The position numbers were made by a program, and so were the translations under genes. A stretch of DNA of 64,000 bases from an uncultured Ruminiclostridium sp. GTDB taxonomy: Bacteria > Bacillota > Clostridia > Oscillospirales > Ruminococcaceae. Of this stretch, positions 37,601-44,802 are shown in pieces. The stretch lies in the NCBI GenBank assembly GCA_947630175.1, contig CANRGJ010000002.1, positions 62,001 to 126,000 on the forward strand, in the 5' to 3' direction. Below the pieces are notes generated by a model. It was not told the DNA's origin. It did not search any database and saw nothing but the letters and a program-made list of their open reading frames with translations. Numbering within the stretch: the stretch's first letter is position 1; each line of letters starts with the position of its first letter.

Positions 37601-38330
37601 CAATATAAGTAGCAGTGCAATAGCTTTTGCCACTAGAAATGCCAGTACCCTTATTATAGGAATAAAATTCAAAAGTATATACACCTGTTTCAGTAACGGT
37701 ATAGGTATATGGAGTATATGCATAAGTTTTTTCACCATTGCCATCATCAAATTGAGCTGTACCAGTAAACTTACCGTCTACCTTTTTCATATTCAGCGCA
37801 GCAAGTTCAACACCCGGATTTGCAATAAAACCGGTCTGGACAAAGCCTGCTTCAACTTCGCCGGAGGCAGTATCAGCCTTATATCTGATGTCGATAGGAT
37901 GTTTCACACCTTTCAGGTCGGTCATAACCACATCAACAGAACCTTTATCTTTTCCGGACCCAGTAACCTTAAAATCCATATCGATCTTTGAGTCTGCCAC
38001 ACTTGAACCGATACAGATAGTATCTCCCTCAAAAGCATAGACATGGAAAATCGTACGCTTTTCCACGCCTCCAAAGCTGCCATCCCTACAAGCATAAAGC
38101 GGGCGAGCGGCATTAACGTAATTTGTATCATTTTCCCATCTATATAACAATGTTTCGTTAGCATATTCATCCGGGTCAGAAGTGCTTGGCGCAGATGCGG
38201 CGCATACATTTCCTGCAAAAGAGAAAAAGGCCAGCAGATCGATCTCCGCCACTACCGACAAAGCCATGCTAAGGCTCAGAATAAGCGAGAGTGCGCGTTG
38301 AAACAATGAGTATGACCTGCATTTTTTCAT
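31692..38330 (-). CDS. Giant pilin-like wall-anchored adhesin
   Basis: 2212 residues. Signal peptide about 1-46, ending near AGNVCAASA. A novel N-terminal region runs to about 700. Next come an SdrD-B-like domain (GRVFFDANSDGKL, about 735) and Cna_B/SpaA-like domains (LEFKKVWDEPEKSH; GTIEIFKYHDTVEE ... GATFRVYEL; YVVREMYAPAGYRI). About five Spy0128/FctA-like domains follow (IIKQIEGRSWQD, IIKTLNRDWTDTDKF, ISKNIIGRTWQDGDEF), some probably with isopeptide bonds. It ends LPSAGGSGTG, a hydrophobic helix and YIRRKKTGREEQRS, a sortase-type signal with Ala for Thr. I start at ATG 38330 (GGAGG 8 nt upstream). No sortase is in the window. Codon choice is more A/T-rich than neighbours. Confidence 0.87.
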   Translation of the reverse strand: MKKCRSYSLFQRALSLILSLSMALSVVAEIDLLAFFSFAGNVCAASAPSTSDPDEYANETLLYRWENDTNYVNAARPLYACRDGSFGGVEKRTIFHVYAFEGDTICIGSSVADSKIDMDFKVTGSGKDKGSVDVVMTDLKGVKHPIDIRYKADTASGEVEAGFVQTGFIANPGVELAALNMKKVDGKFTGTAQFDDGNGEKTYAYTPYTYTVTETGVYTFEFYSYNKGTGISSGKSYCTATYIARKNLSMPSTATNHMFGEKYATGWIAALNLTVFDESGVEQHGRTYADFLSMEMGEGSSNGVRDAYYILTKDSYIYKMQFNNVSPYTYNFFSNNKGIYDPDSTNGDIIYKSVKDINNDNTFDEMGVEFRYPGTKDTDMLKSYYIFLEYPDDQLEGRLYEKAVQPDPATNLYFAGTIDKDGKMIPGAYTGQGGYFVFDVEEATTATLRLEFNGITDEDGNPYAPVEISKAVTPHSQNYFLWNGKDGNGKVIRKGEYNLDNIAFTVTTKAGEIHFPIIDMEVAREGITFTRMSHIYDKEGNQLDSKLTEKNNIYDWTRNVIYYDDSAVYYGEKLTPTSAYSESEVEVVESFFAGLKPTDTKRYWEYSNVRSGNNGGEYYARQSDYITNNPDIRVGDHSHTTNVIDYFTSDGDLITTPDATQQNMIKYLDSKEYPVGKTNSSGGDGKSSTSDYGIANFWTFIPAKPAKSEVTEQIITIVDPDENYFVLTGRVFFDANSDGKLNGMSTAGDYPLKDITLNLYKKSSDTTPVEGKKYVAYNTDNSLTEVNASNFDTYQKNLYELVDTAQTTGDGSYKFTGLNYDPAAGTEYIYEVKSPGSNYELTSSSQSAAPPTRDSKPYGYYADKSYARTSGTLSTKSSYKGTEVQHIVVGGSGVDPTKITSTGEDNTTHTVCAVDVGYYYETLDQTLEFKKVWDEPEKSHPDAVAYKVCYKLQSSNTVKTYAYPVLSAINSWQYTYTYPHSKDESGAVDNYYVDSEYYIKDGYIYKHTFEYDASSGKYTTFVGKSYRAELKSLNEIVDKFNDTTGSKVESFSNIPDLSLLDQLSWGAPLDEKVSPYKAVIDRNFGSDTISVTITNAVKHGTIEIFKYHDTVEETNALQGATFRVYELSNGETVDDIKKLVEENKISELNALQVGSDTTRSNGRIAFPGLDSSKNYVVREMYAPAGYRILNEFYVVKAQGTTLTQDEKDSGIYSVFESNYALLNIGNAPADKNFNIIKQIEGRSWQDADTGIAADSFSFNISNAFDNSISNISDADGIIIDLTEKEILNYSTDADVISALGEFAKHFQESGDKNTVEISYTNDFYKYTAKDANNYEYTFEYPDRKVSAPLLVDGKESGATAAFRDIPFPMAGVYTFTIKENDINIAGDDTLTKSPLEYTIKINVTRELKAGVEEGTEINKDNSHLVAEISSITYRDTTDPSSLSQIFAGSSPLFTNKYAPAPAKQSTSYAIEKTFDRPGGWNEDDKFTVSVSGEDTETQNAIKNGNLVINGTAGSDFTLTTLADGTSGWTHTFTKTNQGAWQFGSFTFKDIVFHVQYVDKTGKPWDPDEHNGQEYPPEGVIGDYTIETLPVTYLLEIKEDIPAGVNDDKVLDGITYDDTVYYLEIILRNTEEGSEGTDSEEEDGIIDEMDLNLYKGSKDPDNLVADCKTVQSVVTEAEWNPEITKDGDKTVTWWYLTESKQLIQYTDSTGTPSGGYDKLIKKTESHENKSADGHTMTISNEYNTSCTWTPNIIKTLNRDWTDTDKFSFTIEQESGDTVKVDMPSLADIDITNDDKPEKDKSYSDHFGSITFTEAGEYTFTVTETIDGGTVLGTYTITVKVEDNGDGTMKLTNVDTTKGTDIEFVNNYYDTAFDLRISKNIIGRTWQDGDEFKFNITPDDPTKTAIDNKVLTMPEHVEKSGASYTAALSYSSGDETKNEKTLNLGEITINNTGTLKEGTQYKFTISEQEPEGMYCREPKIDLFITVTPETTNPGGGETTENNLVATYTHVVSGEKPDRYTATTDGVTIPFENVLSSTLTVEKKVVSSNDPSSEEFKFRAVFTYGESMTPEKDYKITATKGGDVVAYESLDGSKLTYEFTLKDGESVVFANIPTDTEYTVSEINIPTDYMFLRVEDSGGNVLSGTASVINTISNTNLDPTLLFVNGEIKELPSAGGSGTGTFVVLGAAIMAVASVMLIAVWYIRRKKTGREEQRS

Positions 38331-38409
38331 AGTAAATACCTCCACATTTCTGCTTACATACCGAAGCATTTATGCGTGCGATCCCTTAAATTGCAAAATA
38401 TTGACAAAA

Positions 38410-38425
38410 GCGGTGTGGACACCGC
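38410..38425 (-). promoter_or_regulatory. Leader hairpin of the adhesin gene
   Basis: A perfect 7-bp stem gcggtgt/acaccgc with a 2-nt gap is followed on minus by ttttgtc, within a leader of about 150 nt. It could pause or attenuate transcription. Confidence 0.4.
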
Positions 38426-38485
38426 AAAACAGCGTATTTTCAGGCAATATACCAAAAGCAGAGTATAAAACTCCATTCTTGTATT

Positions 38486-38514
38486 ATTATAGCAAAATGA
38501 AGTAAAGAAGTCAA
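38486..38514 (-). promoter_or_regulatory. SigA promoter of the adhesin gene
   Basis: On the minus strand TTGACT (38514-38509) and TATAAT (38491-38486) are separated by 17 nt. The leader to the ATG at 38330 is about 150 nt, unusually long for this window. The rest of 38370-38678 holds no gene. Confidence 0.82.
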
Positions 38515-38582
38515 TAAAAATACAAGTTCAAAAATTCATCAAAATGCACAAAATATTTATGAAGAAGCAGTCTGCGGACATA

Positions 38583-38620
38583 AAAAAAACGGCGGCTTCA
38601 CCTTTTGTGAAATGCCGTCC
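38583..38620 (-). terminator. Terminator of the rplS-to-phosphoesterase operon
   Basis: On the minus strand cggcatttcac/gtgaagccgccg forms a hairpin followed by a T8 run. Confidence 0.83.
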
Positions 38621-38678
38621 GCTGAAACTGTTTGTATTTATAATGCTGAAAGAGCTTGAATGGTAATTTTTATGTGCT

Positions 38679-39368
38679 TTATTTTACCAGAACAGGGGTA
38701 AAATCCACGCAGTCGCACGACGCAATATGATAAGTTATCCCGTCCTGCTCGCCGATAAAGGCTTTTTTCCTTGCCGCGCCGTGAACGTGTCCGTAGTAGC
38801 AGTCCTTTACTCCGTGCTTTTGCATTACCTCGGTTATGTAATAATTCTTCTCCTCGCCGAAAATCGGGGGGTAATGAATAAACACCACAGGCGTTCCGCC
38901 CAGCTTTTCCCCTTGGGAGAGGGACGCTTCCAGTCTGCCCGCCTCGCGGTTCAGCAGCTTTACGTCGAACGGCTCGCCGTCGTCGTTTATCCAGCCTCTC
39001 GTGCCGCATATCGCTATTCCGTCCGCAAGAAAGGCGTTGTTGTGAAGTATCTTTATCCTGTCAAAGCCGCAGGTTTCGAGAAAGGCGTCCATTTTTGCCT
39101 TTGTGGTCCACCAGTAGTCGTGATTTCCCTTTATGAAAATTTTATTGCCGTAAAGCTCGTTGTTGATGAAGGCAAAATCCTTTTGAGTGTTCTGTAAGGA
39201 CATCGCCCAGGAAATGTCGCCGTTCACCACAACGGTGTCCTCCTCCGTCACAAGGGAGTTCCAGTTTTCTTTAAGCCTTTCAACGTGGTTGCTCCAGCCT
39301 TTGAATATGTCCATAGGCTTATCCGTGCCGAAAGACAGGTGCAGGTCGCCTAAAACGTATAAACTCAA
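38679..39368 (-). CDS. Calcineurin-like metallophosphoesterase
   Basis: A 229-residue soluble phosphoesterase. All family motifs are seen: GDLHLS (7-12), VVNGDISWAM (near 48), IKGNHDYWW (near 79), FIHYPP (near 168) and YGHVHG (near 192). The length and these motifs match the COG1768 group of unknown substrate. It follows thrC by 9 nt and is last in the long operon. Confidence 0.85.
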   Translation of the reverse strand: MSLYVLGDLHLSFGTDKPMDIFKGWSNHVERLKENWNSLVTEEDTVVVNGDISWAMSLQNTQKDFAFINNELYGNKIFIKGNHDYWWTTKAKMDAFLETCGFDRIKILHNNAFLADGIAICGTRGWINDDGEPFDVKLLNREAGRLEASLSQGEKLGGTPVVFIHYPPIFGEEKNYYITEVMQKHGVKDCYYGHVHGAARKKAFIGEQDGITYHIASCDCVDFTPVLVK

Positions 39369-39377
39369 CTTATCACC

Positions 39378-40868
39378 TTACTTTTTCAGGAAGTCAAGCA
39401 CTGCCTTGGGCATTTCGGAGCGATCTATAACGCCCTTGAAACGCACCGCCTTGTTCTCGGTGGCGGCAAGAGGCTGAGGTATCGTCGTGCCTGTCATCTC
39501 TTCCAGTTTTTCGATTATCGCAAATTCGTCAAGCCCTGCGGCGTCGCCCTTTAAGGCGTCAAATACCGCCGCGCCGAATTTATAGGGATTTGCGGTGGAG
39601 GCTATCAGGGTCTTGGTGTTGTCGCCGGTGGCTTTTTTGTAGTCGTTGTATACCTTGTAGGCAACGGCGGTGTGGGTGTCCATAAGGTAGGAATAGCTGT
39701 CAAAGCAGTCCTTTATCGCCGCCTTTGTTTCCCGGTCGTTGCAGCAGCCTGCGCAGAAAAGCTCCTGTATCTTCGCTTTGACATCGTCGGTGACCTCATA
39801 TCTTCCCTCGGTCTTGAGAGAGGTGAACCATTTGTTGATAAGCTGTGTGTTTTCGCCTGAAAGATGATACAAAAGACGCTCAAGGTTACTGGAAATAAGG
39901 ATATCCATAGAGGGGGAAACGGTAGTGTAGAAGGGTCTGTTGCGGTCGTAAACACCTGTGTTTATGAAATCCGTCAGGATATTGTTTGCGTTTGAGGCGC
40001 ATATCAGCTTGTTTACGGGAAGTCCCATTTCCTTGGCGTAGTAGGCGGCAAGAATGTTGCCGAAATTGCCTGTGGGGACTACTATGTTTATCTTCTCGCC
40101 GTACTCTATTTCGCCGTTTTTAACAAGCTCGGCATAGGCGGAGATGTAGTAAACTATCTGAGGGGAAAGTCTGCCCCAGTTTATTGAATTGGCGCTGGAA
40201 AGGACTATGTTCGCACTGTCAAGCTGTTCTATTATCTCCTTGTCGGTGAAAATTGCCTTTACGCCGTTCTGGCAGTCGTCAAAGTTTCCCTTTACGGCGC
40301 AGACGAACACGTTATTTCCCTCCTGAGTAGCCATCTGGCGCTTTTGCATATCGCTGACGCCGTCCTCGGGGTAGAAAACGGTTATGGTAGTTCCCTCCAC
40401 GTCTTTAAAGCCCTCAAGGGCGGCTTTTCCCGTGTCGCCCGAGGTTGCTACAAGAATCGCTATATCCTTGTCGGGAATGGTCTTTTTTGCGGAGGTGGTG
40501 AGCAGATAGGGCAGAATTTGCAGAGCCATATCCTTGAACGCGCAGGTGGGACCGTGCCACAACTCAAGAACGTAAGTTCCCTGCAAAAGGTGGGATATCT
40601 CCGCAATATTTTCCGTGTCGAAATTGTCGGCATAGGCGTTGTTCACGCAGTAGTGTATTTCCTCGTCGGTAAAATCCGTCAGGAACAGCTTGAAAATATC
40701 AAAGGCTCTGTCGGCGTAGGATTTTTCGCAGAGGGCTTTCACAAAATCTCCGTCTATCTTCGGCAGGCTTTCGGGAACGAAAAGTCCGCCCTCGGGGGAC
40801 AAGCCCTGAGCTATCGCCTGAGCGCTCGTTATGCTGACGTCATTGTTTCTGGTGCTTTTATAGTTCAT
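39378..40868 (-). CDS. thrC: Threonine synthase
   Basis: A 496-residue PLP enzyme that turns O-phosphohomoserine into threonine. The N-terminus MNYKSTRNN and LSPEGGLFVPE are typical. The PLP lysine lies in GPTCAFKDMALQ near residue 113, and VATSGDTGKAALEGF is the phosphate-binding loop. The length fits the longer class of threonine synthases. It follows yraN by 17 nt within the rplS operon; no other threonine gene is nearby. Confidence 0.95.
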   Translation of the reverse strand: MNYKSTRNNDVSITSAQAIAQGLSPEGGLFVPESLPKIDGDFVKALCEKSYADRAFDIFKLFLTDFTDEEIHYCVNNAYADNFDTENIAEISHLLQGTYVLELWHGPTCAFKDMALQILPYLLTTSAKKTIPDKDIAILVATSGDTGKAALEGFKDVEGTTITVFYPEDGVSDMQKRQMATQEGNNVFVCAVKGNFDDCQNGVKAIFTDKEIIEQLDSANIVLSSANSINWGRLSPQIVYYISAYAELVKNGEIEYGEKINIVVPTGNFGNILAAYYAKEMGLPVNKLICASNANNILTDFINTGVYDRNRPFYTTVSPSMDILISSNLERLLYHLSGENTQLINKWFTSLKTEGRYEVTDDVKAKIQELFCAGCCNDRETKAAIKDCFDSYSYLMDTHTAVAYKVYNDYKKATGDNTKTLIASTANPYKFGAAVFDALKGDAAGLDEFAIIEKLEEMTGTTIPQPLAATENKAVRFKGVIDRSEMPKAVLDFLKK

Positions 40869-40885
40869 ATTTTCCGTCCTTTCAG

Positions 40886-41275
40886 CTATATATCCATAGC
40901 GGTAAAATCCGACTTATAATACTCTATCTCCAATATCTGCGGGTATTTTTCATTTGTAACAGTGACGTATGCCACGTCAAAGCGTGTGTACAGATCAAGC
41001 TCCGTGTGCTCGCTCATATATTCCTCAGCGGTGAGGATAATGCGGCGCTTTTTCCCTTTGTTGACCGCGCCCGTTCCGTCCTCAAGAGCGCCGAATTTGC
41101 GGGTCTTGACCTCAACAAATGCGGCGGTATCGCCGTCTTTTGCTATAATATCTATCTCGCCGCACCGCTTGCGGTAGTTTCTGGCAAGTATCTCGCAGCC
41201 CTGCTTTTCAAGATATTCGCATACTGCGTCCTCGCCCGCTTTTCCTCTGGCGGCGCTTTTCTCGTTGCCGTACAT
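40886..41275 (-). CDS. YraN/UPF0102 endonuclease-like protein
   Basis: A 129-residue protein of the UPF0102 family. GKAGEDAVCEYLEKQG and GEIDIIAKDG ... FVEVKTRK hold the Glu, Asp and EVK residues of a PD-(D/E)XK-type nuclease fold. It sits directly after rnhB, its conserved partner. Its natural role is not settled. Confidence 0.92.
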   Translation of the reverse strand: MYGNEKSAARGKAGEDAVCEYLEKQGCEILARNYRKRCGEIDIIAKDGDTAAFVEVKTRKFGALEDGTGAVNKGKKRRIILTAEEYMSEHTELDLYTRFDVAYVTVTNEKYPQILEIEYYKSDFTAMDI

Positions 41276-41276
41276 A

Positions 41277-41942
41277 TCACTTTCCGCCTTTGTATTCGGG
41301 GAATTTTCCCCGCTTTGCCTCCTGCTTTTTCAGGAATGAACGCCTGTGAACGGGGGTTATCCCGTATTCCTGAAGGGCGGCGATGTGTGCCGCAGTGCCG
41401 TAGCCTTTGTTTGCGGAAAAGCCGTATTCGGGATATTCCTTGTCAAGCTCGTTCATATAGCGGTCACGGCTCACCTTGGCAAGAATACTGGCGGCGGCTA
41501 TACTGGCGGACTTGCTGTCGCCCTTTACTACGGTTTCGATTTGGCAAGGGAGGTGAGGAAGCCTGTTCCCGTCAACAAGGGCAAGGGCAGGCGTTGTCTG
41601 CAAGCCTTGAAACGCCCTTTCCATAGCAAGAAAAGTAGCTTGGAGAATGTTGAGCTGTTCTATCTCCTCCACCTCGGCGTAAGCGACCGAATATGCAGAC
41701 GCCTTGGTGATTATCTCGTCAAAAAGCTGTTCGCGTCTTGCTTCGGACAGCTTTTTGCTGTCGTCAAGTCCCTCTATGAAAACGTCGTCGTCAAAAATCA
41801 CCGCCGCAGCGTAGACTCTGCCCGCCCACGGACCTCGTCCCGCCTCGTCGATACCGCATACAACGCCGTTTTCTGCGCGTTTTGTTTTGTCAAATGCAAA
41901 GCGTTCCTCACATCGGAGGCGCTTCAAGAGTGATCTTTCCAA
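41277..41942 (-). CDS. rnhB: Ribonuclease HII
   Basis: About 221 residues. It removes RNA primers and single ribonucleotides from DNA-RNA hybrids. GIDEAGRGPWAG carries the first two catalytic acidic residues, followed by DDSKKLSEARRE and VDGNRLP. GIDEAGRGP starts about 32 residues in. I chose the TTG at 41942 because AGGAG lies 8 nt upstream; it overlaps rbgA by 35 nt. The frame is open up to 41984 without a better site. Confidence 0.93.
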   Translation of the reverse strand: MERSLLKRLRCEERFAFDKTKRAENGVVCGIDEAGRGPWAGRVYAAAVIFDDDVFIEGLDDSKKLSEARREQLFDEIITKASAYSVAYAEVEEIEQLNILQATFLAMERAFQGLQTTPALALVDGNRLPHLPCQIETVVKGDSKSASIAAASILAKVSRDRYMNELDKEYPEYGFSANKGYGTAAHIAALQEYGITPVHRRSFLKKQEAKRGKFPEYKGGK

Positions 41943-42759
41943 TTTTACTGCTCCTGTAATCGTCAAGCAATGCCGCCGCCGCACGCTCGGTATCAGGCTC
42001 TCCCCCCGATACCAGCATACCTCTCGCCTTTGCTATAAGCTCGGTGGCTCTGCCGTCGGAAAAATCCGTTCCGTAACGCTCTTTTAAGCGGGCGGGATAG
42101 TGTTCGCTCAGATAACGTCCCAGACTGTCCGCAAGTGCTTCCACGTCTATAACGTCGTCCTTTATAGCTCCTGTGAAGGCGAGCCTTTCGGCGGCGTCCT
42201 TGTCGTCAAATTTCGGCCAGAGGATACCGGGAGTGTCAAGAAGCTCCACCTCTTTGTCAATCGTTACCCACTGCTTTCCCCGTGTGACACCTGGGCGGTC
42301 GCCTACCGCTGTTTTTCTGGAATTTGCCATTCGGTTGATGAAGGAGGATTTTCCCACGTTGGGTATTCCCACCACCATAACGCGCAGGGCTTTTCCTATC
42401 ATTCCCTTTGCTCTGCGCCTTTCCAGCAGGTCGGCAAGCTGTTTTTTCAGCATGGGGACAAAGTTTTTTATCCCCTTGCCGCTTCGGCAGTCGCAGCAAA
42501 GCACTCCGAAGCCTTGCTTTTTATAATATTCACGCCAGCGGGAGGTCATCTCCTCGTCGGCGTAGTCGCATTTGTTCAGTATAATGATCCTGGGCTTGTC
42601 CTTTATAAGCTCGTTCAGGACAGGATTTCGGCTGGATTCGGGTATTCTGCTGTCAACTATTTCGGCGACTGCGTCCACCAGCTTTATGTCCGCCTCTATC
42701 ATACGGCGGGTCTTGGTCATATGGCCGGGGAACCACTGGATATTCCCTTCGTAACTCAT
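41908..42759 (-). CDS. rbgA: Ribosome assembly GTPase RbgA/YlqF
   Basis: A 283-residue circularly permuted GTPase that acts late in 50S assembly. The N-terminus IQWFPGHMTKTRRMIEADIKLVDAVAEIVDSRIP is diagnostic. G4 (NKCD) precedes G1 (VGIPNVGKSSFINRM), then G3 (DTPGILWPKF). It lies between lepB and rnhB as in Bacillus. Confidence 0.96.
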   Translation of the reverse strand: MSYEGNIQWFPGHMTKTRRMIEADIKLVDAVAEIVDSRIPESSRNPVLNELIKDKPRIIILNKCDYADEEMTSRWREYYKKQGFGVLCCDCRSGKGIKNFVPMLKKQLADLLERRRAKGMIGKALRVMVVGIPNVGKSSFINRMANSRKTAVGDRPGVTRGKQWVTIDKEVELLDTPGILWPKFDDKDAAERLAFTGAIKDDVIDVEALADSLGRYLSEHYPARLKERYGTDFSDGRATELIAKARGMLVSGGEPDTERAAAALLDDYRSSKIGKITLEAPPM

Positions 42760-42761
42760 TT

Positions 42762-43397
42762 TTATAAAGCTCCTATCCTTTCAAAGGGGAGAATGCGGAA
42801 CAACGCCTTTCCCACCACATATTTCATATCGATACAGCCAACGTATACCTCGGTTTTCCCGTCGTCCTCCCAGCGGCTGTCGGTGGAGTGATTGCGGTTG
42901 TCGCCAAGAACGAATATGCAGTTTTCCTCAACAGTATGAGGATAGGTCAGGTTGCCCCTGCTGTATTTGTCTATCTTCTCCGCCGCATATTCCTCTTCAA
43001 GAGGCTCTCCGTTGCGGTATACCGTTCCATCTTCGTCAATGTCGATAACGTCGCCTGCAAAGCCGATGACGCGCTTTACTATCAGGTCGCCCCGTTCGCT
43101 TTTTTCCTTTATCCCTGTCGCCCAGATAACTGCAACGTCGCCGTAATCCAGATCGTATAAAAGGGGAGATACGACTATTTTGTCGTTTTCCTGGAGGGTG
43201 GGTCGCATAGAAACGCCCATAATAACGTTCGTCCTTAATATCAACGTGAAAAACAGGACAGTTGCAAGCACCGCCTCGATCATAGACTGGAGCCATATAT
43301 ATGCGGTATCCGCAATGTCTTTACGCTTGCTTTTCGGGGAGATATGGGGATTTTCATTGTCAAAGGAATATTCCGTGCCGTATTGTGGGGTATTCAT
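42762..43397 (-). CDS. lepB: Signal peptidase I (second gene of tandem pair)
   Basis: A 211-residue type I signal peptidase with one membrane helix near 37-57 (AVLATVLFFTLILRT). The catalytic Ser is in GVSMRPTLQ and the Lys in DLIVKRVIGFAGD; GDNRNHSTDSR completes the family signature. It cleaves Sec signal peptides at the membrane outer face. It is 2 nt from rbgA and 21 nt after the first lepB. Confidence 0.93.
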   Translation of the reverse strand: MNTPQYGTEYSFDNENPHISPKSKRKDIADTAYIWLQSMIEAVLATVLFFTLILRTNVIMGVSMRPTLQENDKIVVSPLLYDLDYGDVAVIWATGIKEKSERGDLIVKRVIGFAGDVIDIDEDGTVYRNGEPLEEEYAAEKIDKYSRGNLTYPHTVEENCIFVLGDNRNHSTDSRWEDDGKTEVYVGCIDMKYVVGKALFRILPFERIGAL

Positions 43398-43418
43398 TCA
43401 GCGCCTTTCATTAGCGTC

Positions 43419-44327
43419 TTACTGCAAAAAGCCGAAGGAGTTGAACGGGAAAATGGAGAACACTGCTCTGCCCGCAATATATTTGCGGTCGATAAAGCCT
43501 ATCTCGCTGAAAAGGCGGCTGTCCTTGGAATTGTTGCGGTTGTCGCCCATAACGAAATAGCTGTTTTCGGGAACGGTATATTCCTGCCCGTTTACCATTT
43601 CAAGGTTGCGGTGAGTGAGGTCCAGTATGGTGTGCCCGTCCTCGTATATCTTGCCGCCTGAGGTTTCGGTCTTTAACGCTTCGCCGTTGCGGTAAACCAC
43701 GCCGTTGTCAAAGTCTATCTTTATCGTATCGCCGGGAAGTCCGATGACACGCTTTACTATCGGTTTTCCCCCGTCAAGCCTGGGCGCCTGCACGATGACT
43801 ACGTCATTGTAGGAGGGAGTGTAGAAAAGGTCGGTGACTATCAGCTTTTGTCCGCCTGTAAGAGTGGGGAGCATAGATTCGCCGTCCACCGTATTCACTC
43901 TGACAACAAAGGTGAACAGCAAAACGATGATGAGCACTGCCATAAGAATGCTTTCAAGCCAGTCGAAGACCTCTCCTGCGGCGGTGTGGGCGCTCTTGAC
44001 GTTTTCTATCCTCTGCTCTGCTTTTTGTTCGGCTTCTTTCTGAAGCTCGATATGGCGGGTGCTTTTCACTTCGATGGGCGTTATCGCTTCCATCGCCTTT
44101 TTCTCGTCAAAGTCGGAGCTTATGGACTTCTTATATTGCTCAAGGTCGTCGATGGAGTCCATCTTCACCTCTTCCTCCTGCTTGGGCTTGCGCTTCAGCG
44201 CTCCCAGATCAAGGGGAGGAGGGGCGTCGGGGTCGTCCTCGCCGCCTTGCATTTTCTTCATATATTCTTCTATGTCGTCAATGGAATCCATTGAGTCCTG
44301 CGCTTTTTTATCTTTTTCTTCCTGCAT
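43419..44327 (-). CDS. lepB: Signal peptidase I with acidic cytoplasmic extension
   Basis: 302 residues, about 100 longer than its neighbour. Residues 1-115 are a charged cytoplasmic extension that contains the motif MDSIDDIEEY near 13-22 and again MDSIDDLEQY near 56-65. One membrane helix (about 122-140) follows. The catalytic Ser is in GESMLPTLTGG and the Lys in PIVKRVIGLPGD; GDNRNNSKDSR is near the end. Having two SPase I genes in tandem after rplS suggests a high or varied secretion load, consistent with the large surface proteins nearby. Confidence 0.93.
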   Translation of the reverse strand: MQEEKDKKAQDSMDSIDDIEEYMKKMQGGEDDPDAPPPLDLGALKRKPKQEEEVKMDSIDDLEQYKKSISSDFDEKKAMEAITPIEVKSTRHIELQKEAEQKAEQRIENVKSAHTAAGEVFDWLESILMAVLIIVLLFTFVVRVNTVDGESMLPTLTGGQKLIVTDLFYTPSYNDVVIVQAPRLDGGKPIVKRVIGLPGDTIKIDFDNGVVYRNGEALKTETSGGKIYEDGHTILDLTHRNLEMVNGQEYTVPENSYFVMGDNRNNSKDSRLFSEIGFIDRKYIAGRAVFSIFPFNSFGFLQ

Positions 44328-44365
44328 GATTTTTTCCTTTCACAAAGGGCAGACAAAAAGAAAAA

Positions 44366-44435
44366 CTGCATTGCATGCGGCTTTTCGTAAGTGAAGCGTG
44401 ACTGCCGCACCAGTAAGCCGAAATATGCAATGCAG
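44366..44435 (-). promoter_or_regulatory. Long hairpin between rplS and the first lepB
   Basis: The perfect 10-bp inverted repeat ctgcattgca/tgcaatgcag encloses a 50-nt loop that has its own cggctt/aagccg stem; cagaca/tgtctg can extend the base. On minus it is followed by ttttt-c-ttttt. It may be a partial terminator that lowers lepB relative to rplS, or an RNA processing signal. Confidence 0.6.
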
Positions 44436-44457
44436 CTGTCTGTCCGTTGCCTTGCGA

Positions 44458-44802
44458 TCAGTTGAATTTGCTCTTGATCTTGGCAGCCTTGCCGACTCTG
44501 TCTCTGAGGTAATACAGCTTGGCTCTGCGAATCTTACCTGTTCTTACTACCTCGACCTTTTCAACAGCGGGAGCGTGAAGAGGGAATACTCTCTCAACTC
44601 CGCAGCCGTGAGCCACTCTGCGTACTGTGAAGGTCTCGGAGATACCGCCGTGCTTCTTGGCGATAACAGTGCCTTCGTAAACCTGGATACGGGTCTTGTT
44701 TCCTTCCGTGATCCTTACGTGAACCCTTACGGTGTCGCCTACCTCAAAAGAGGGAGCGTCCGTCTTGATGCTGTCCTGTGCAATAAGTTTCAGTGCATCC
44801 AT
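44458..44802 (-). CDS. rplS: 50S ribosomal protein L19
   Basis: A 114-residue ribosomal protein of standard length. [30 protein letters not shown] and the C-terminal [14 protein letters not shown] are diagnostic. First gene of the long operon; a structured leader of about 185 nt precedes it. AGGAGG lies just before the ATG. Confidence 0.98.
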   Translation of the reverse strand: MDALKLIAQDSIKTDAPSFEVGDTVRVHVRITEGNKTRIQVYEGTVIAKKHGGISETFTVRRVAHGCGVERVFPLHAPAVEKVEVVRTGKIRRAKLYYLRDRVGKAAKIKSKFN

